Shown here: positions 5,706 through 7,586 of the stretch, piece by piece
Layout: each line of letters opens with the position of its first letter
How positions within the stretch are numbered: position 1 is the first letter of the stretch
Source of the DNA: Chloroflexota bacterium
GTDB taxonomy: Bacteria > Chloroflexota > Dehalococcoidia > SZUA-161 > SpSt-899
Direction: 5' to 3'
Assembly: GCA_018725425.1 (NCBI GenBank)
Contig: QLUL01000047.1
Span: 1 to 7,586, forward strand
Length of the DNA stretch: 7,586 bases
Notes under the pieces: generated by a model
Seen by the model: only the letters and a program-made list of their open reading frames with translations
Told to the model about the DNA's origin: nothing
The model's database searches: none
Made by a program: the position numbers and the translations under genes

Positions 5706-6536
5706 ATGAATGACAAAACCGTTGCAACTCAAGCTTTGCCTGGCGGGGAACTTGATCTGAACAAAATGCCTGGCCATTGGCTGATGGCCCGCATGGGTAA
5801 GCGCGTTCTGAGGCCCGGTGGGCTGGAGCTGACGCACAAAATGTTGGACGCGCTGGATGTGCAATCGTCAGACATGGTGGTAGAATTTGCCCCCGGTCTC
5901 GGGGTGACCGCCAAACTGACCCTGAGCAGGAATCCGGTAAGATACACGGCTGTGGAACCTGACCAAGCCGCCGCTGATAAAGTCAGAACCTATTTAAGCG
6001 GCTCAAACCAGCAATGTCTGGTTGCCTCGGCCGAAGAAACAGACCTGCCGCCCACGTCAGCCACGGTCGTCTACGGCGAAGCGATGTTAACTATGCAGTC
6101 GGAGCAGATTAAACACCGCACTGTACAAGAAGCGAATCGCATTCTCAGACTTGGCGGGCGTTACGGCATTCACGAACTCTGCCTGGTCCCGGACGATATC
6201 AATGGGGCACTGAGAAAAGAGATCGAAACCGCGCTCTCCAATGCGCTTCGTGTCGGGGCGCGGCCATTGACTTCCCCGGAGTGGCGGGCATTGCTGGAAG
6301 CAAATGGTTTCGAGGTGCAATCCGAATCGAAAGCGCCGGCGCATTTGCTCCGGCCCAAACGTTTGATTCGGGATGAGGGACTTGCAGGCGCAGTTCGATT
6401 TGTTCTAAATGTGCTGCGCAACCGCGTGGCGCGCAAACGGATTCGGGCCATACGGCGCGTATTCAAACAATATGATCCACACCTGGAAGCGATTGTATTG
6501 GCTGCAATCAAAGTGAATGGCCGTATTGGTTCTTGA
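5706..6536 (+). CDS. Class I SAM-dependent methyltransferase
   Basis: ATG 5706 follows GAGGTG (5696-5701). The 276-residue protein has the Rossmann-type methyltransferase core: motif I VVEFAPGLG (58-66), the acidic residue ending strand 2, Glu84 in AVEPD, a motif II region ASAEETDLP (107-115) and the ILRLGGRYGIHEL segment (146-158) that matches the usual post-core strand and turn. Ahead of the core is a conserved-looking RMGKRVLRPGGLELT (29-43). The C-terminal third (about 205-276) is strongly basic, with RNRVARKRIRAIRR at 238-251, which could contact a membrane or nucleic acid. The substrate is unknown; small-molecule or lipid methylation is usual for this type. It follows the cbiM remnant by 24 bases and is separated from the cupin gene by 440 bases of repeats, so it may be transcribed alone. 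Confidence 0.85.
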   Translation: MNDKTVATQALPGGELDLNKMPGHWLMARMGKRVLRPGGLELTHKMLDALDVQSSDMVVEFAPGLGVTAKLTLSRNPVRYTAVEPDQAAADKVRTYLSGSNQQCLVASAEETDLPPTSATVVYGEAMLTMQSEQIKHRTVQEANRILRLGGRYGIHELCLVPDDINGALRKEIETALSNALRVGARPLTSPEWRALLEANGFEVQSESKAPAHLLRPKRLIRDEGLAGAVRFVLNVLRNRVARKRIRAIRRVFKQYDPHLEAIVLAAIKVNGRIGS

Positions 6537-6582
6537 AGACGTGTTGCAAATGACAAACACATTTAATAGAATAACTTTAGAG

Positions 6583-6596
6583 ACTCTTGCAAAAGT
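6583..6596. repeat. 14-base imperfect palindrome ahead of the G/C-rich repeat
   Basis: ACTCTTGCAAAAGT is self-complementary except at one symmetric pair (positions 4 and 11). It sits five bases before the hairpin-rich element at 6601-6695. It could be the edge of that element or an operator-like site. Confidence 0.4.
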
Positions 6597-6600
6597 ATGT

Positions 6601-6695
6601 TTCCCCTCCCTTTATGGGAGGGGATTAAGGGGAGGGTGGATAATGTCCATGAAGGTTACCCCTCCCCCCTCGCCCCCTCCCGCAAGGGGGTGGAT
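6601..6695. repeat. G/C-rich intergenic hairpin repeat element
   Basis: The first hairpin pairs CCCCTCCC (6603-6610) with GGGAGGGG (6616-6623) over the loop TTTAT. GGGGAGGGT (about 6629-6638) can pair imperfectly with ACCCCTCCCC (about 6658-6667). A last hairpin pairs CCCCCT (6673-6678) with AGGGGG (6685-6690) over CCCGCA. The whole can fold as a branched structure. C-rich and G-rich hairpins of this layout (CCCTCCC, short loop, GGGAGGGGATTAAGGGGAGGG) occur as dispersed intergenic repeats in many environmental genomes. It is probably a non-autonomous, REP- or MITE-like element. There is no T-tract, so it is not an obvious terminator. The apparent ORF through it is low-complexity Pro/Gly-rich translation of the repeat. 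Confidence 0.7.
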
Positions 6696-6791
6696 TATAA
6701 GGAATGACGGTCTTCTAGGTCTATTTTTCGGAGTAAACCCTCATGGGCAGTTACCCACCATCGAATCATGAAAACGAACGAGTCTACAGTC

Positions 6792-6841
6792 AACAGCCGA
6801 CAGCAGGGTGGGGATCTGGGAGCTGACCGCTGAAGGCTGTT
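6792..6841. repeat. Degenerate inverted repeat with short T-run
   Basis: AACAGCC (6792-6798) pairs with GGCTGTT (6835-6841); inside, CAGC (6801-6804) pairs with GCTG (6822-6825). The arm is followed by TTTTC, so it could be a weak terminator on the + strand, but the loop is large. The mixed CAGC/GCTGAC words resemble a decayed intergenic repeat. The rest of the spacer up to the cupin gene (6842-6964) is A/T-richer and shows no promoter that I can call with confidence. Confidence 0.4.
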
Positions 6842-6975
6842 TTCGAAGCAAAAATGGGCGCTATGCGTGTGGGTAATTTGTATGATAGAATAATAGAGCG
6901 CAGTACGTTCTTTACAGAATCGTCCTTTGCTGCCAAATTTGAAGAAGCCCCAAAAATATTATACGAGGAGAAAAA

Positions 6976-7293
6976 ATGAATAGTGACCTGAAGCCGAATT
7001 CTGTAGTTGATTTGGTGGATTATCAAAAGGCGGCGGTTGTTAGCAAAACTATCATCGACAAGCAGGCAGGGACGGTTACTATCTTTGCATTTGACCAGGG
7101 GCAGGGTTTAAGCGAACATACTGCTCCTTTTGATGCTTTGATTCAGGTTCTCGATGGAGAGGTAGAAATTAAAATTTCTGGTAAACCGTTTCATCTGAAG
7201 CAAGGCGAGATGATTATTATGCCGGCTAACGAACCGCACGCATTAAAAGCCGTCAGACAGTTTAAGATGTTATTGACTATGATCAAATCATAG
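6976..7293 (+). CDS. Small single-domain cupin protein
   Basis: ATG 6976 follows GAGGAG (6965-6970). The 105-residue protein is one beta-barrel cupin with little else. Motif 1 reads G-x3-H-x4-D-x7-G: Gly44, His48, Asp53 and the LDGEVEI turn (59-65); motif 2 is GEMIIMPANEPHAL (77-90) with His88. Only one His is left in motif 1 where classic cupins have H-x-H, but this reduced HTAPFDA form is the norm in a known bacterial subfamily whose proteins end in FKMLLTMI, as here (96-103). The metal site, if any, would use His48 and His88. No enzyme activity can be assigned; small cupins of this type may bind a small ligand or act as a sensor. It lies between a methyltransferase and an HMA-domain gene. 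Confidence 0.88.
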   Translation: MNSDLKPNSVVDLVDYQKAAVVSKTIIDKQAGTVTIFAFDQGQGLSEHTAPFDALIQVLDGEVEIKISGKPFHLKQGEMIIMPANEPHALKAVRQFKMLLTMIKS

Positions 7294-7341
7294 TTAAATG
7301 CGTTATTTGGGTAGCACTTTGTAGGCATAGAAGTAAAGCTC

Positions 7342-7586
7342 ATGGCACGTAAAATAGATTTTTCCATAAAAGGGATGACCTGTGAAGATTGTGCCGGGAA
7401 ACTGGAGGGACACCTTAAGGGACTCGGCGGCATTGAGGAGGCATTAGTAAGCTTCACCCTTAGCAAGGCGGTCATAAAATATAACCCTGAGGTTATTGAA
7501 CCAGTCACTATAAAACACATCATTTCTTCTTATGGCTATACTGCCACATCTGCTGAAGGCAGCATTGGTGCTGCCCTTGAGTTTAA
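7342..7586 (+). CDS. HMA heavy-metal-binding domain protein (3' partial)
   Basis: ATG 7342 opens a frame that is still open at the window end; 81 codons are visible. Residues 4-68 are a heavy-metal-associated domain: GMTCEDCAGKLEGHL (11-25), with Cys14 and Cys17 as the metal ligands, a GGIEEALVSFTLSKAVIKYNP strand pair and a late SYGYTA (63-68). In this family the two Cys bind Cu(I), Hg(II), Zn or Cd. The protein could be a P-type metal ATPase, mercuric reductase with N-terminal HMA domain, or a small chaperone of the CopZ type; the continuation after residue 70 (AEGSIGAALEF) suggests more protein rather than an immediate stop, but the window ends. There is no clear Shine-Dalgarno; the start is set by the ATG directly ahead of the domain. 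The gene is 48 bases past the cupin gene. Confidence 0.85.
   Translation, partial: MARKIDFSIKGMTCEDCAGKLEGHLKGLGGIEEALVSFTLSKAVIKYNPEVIEPVTIKHIISSYGYTATSAEGSIGAALEF

Noticed and set aside
6541..6560. Rho-independent terminator after the methyltransferase
   Set aside because: GTGTT/AACAC can pair over a ten-base loop but the stem is only five base pairs and no T-run follows.
6517..6771. Open frame of 84 codons over the repeat element
   Set aside because: It overlaps the methyltransferase end and then translates the G/C hairpins into Pro/Gly-rich low-complexity sequence; no domain.
7191..7523. Open frame of 110 codons on the - strand
   Set aside because: Antisense across the end of the cupin gene and the start of the HMA gene, both of which have clear family motifs on the + strand.

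Overview
The window reads as bacterial: nearly every gene is led by a purine-rich Shine-Dalgarno sequence (AAGGAG or close variants) and all genes lie on the + strand. The gene set (FeoB end, DUF2325 protein, ABC importer, ATC-hydrolase-like protein, CbiM start, methyltransferase, cupin, HMA metal-binding domain) suits an anaerobic or micro-aerobic soil, sediment or groundwater bacterium. The phylum cannot be fixed from the sequence. Base composition is mosaic: the importer genes (about 2300-4800) are visibly richer in G+C than both flanks, and two gene remnants or repeat-filled gaps follow, so the region looks assembled from pieces.

Layout. 1-209 is the C-terminal end of a ferrous iron transporter FeoB. 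210-808 has no convincing gene; it holds two weak small ORFs and, at 604-717, a strongly structured RNA candidate with mutually exclusive helices just upstream of the next gene. 809-2179 encodes a 456-residue DUF2325 protein with a long coiled coil and a Cys-rich C-terminal domain. 2287-4863 is a tight three-gene ABC importer of the NitT/TauT/SsuABC type (lipoprotein binding protein, permease, ATPase), followed 40 bases later by an ATC-hydrolase-like protein (4904-5398). 5399-5705 holds debris: an open frame with a membrane-like segment, then the first 28 codons of cbiM with an intact ribosome binding site. 5706-6536 is a class I methyltransferase. 6537-6975 is non-coding, with a G/C-rich hairpin repeat element and a second inverted repeat. 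6976-7293 is a small single-domain cupin, and 7342 to the end is the start of a heavy-metal-associated (HMA) domain protein.

How the genes may work together. The clearest functional unit is importer plus ATC-hydrolase-like enzyme. The importer family brings in small organic ions, often sulfonates, nitrate or thiamine precursors, and the enzyme family hydrolyses a sulfur-containing thiazoline ring, so uptake and ring opening of a small S/N compound is a reasonable but unproven hypothesis. A second theme is transition metals: FeoB (iron), the CbiM remnant (cobalt) and the HMA domain (usually copper, mercury or zinc). The DUF2325 protein sits downstream of feoB behind a possible riboregulator and may belong to that metal theme.
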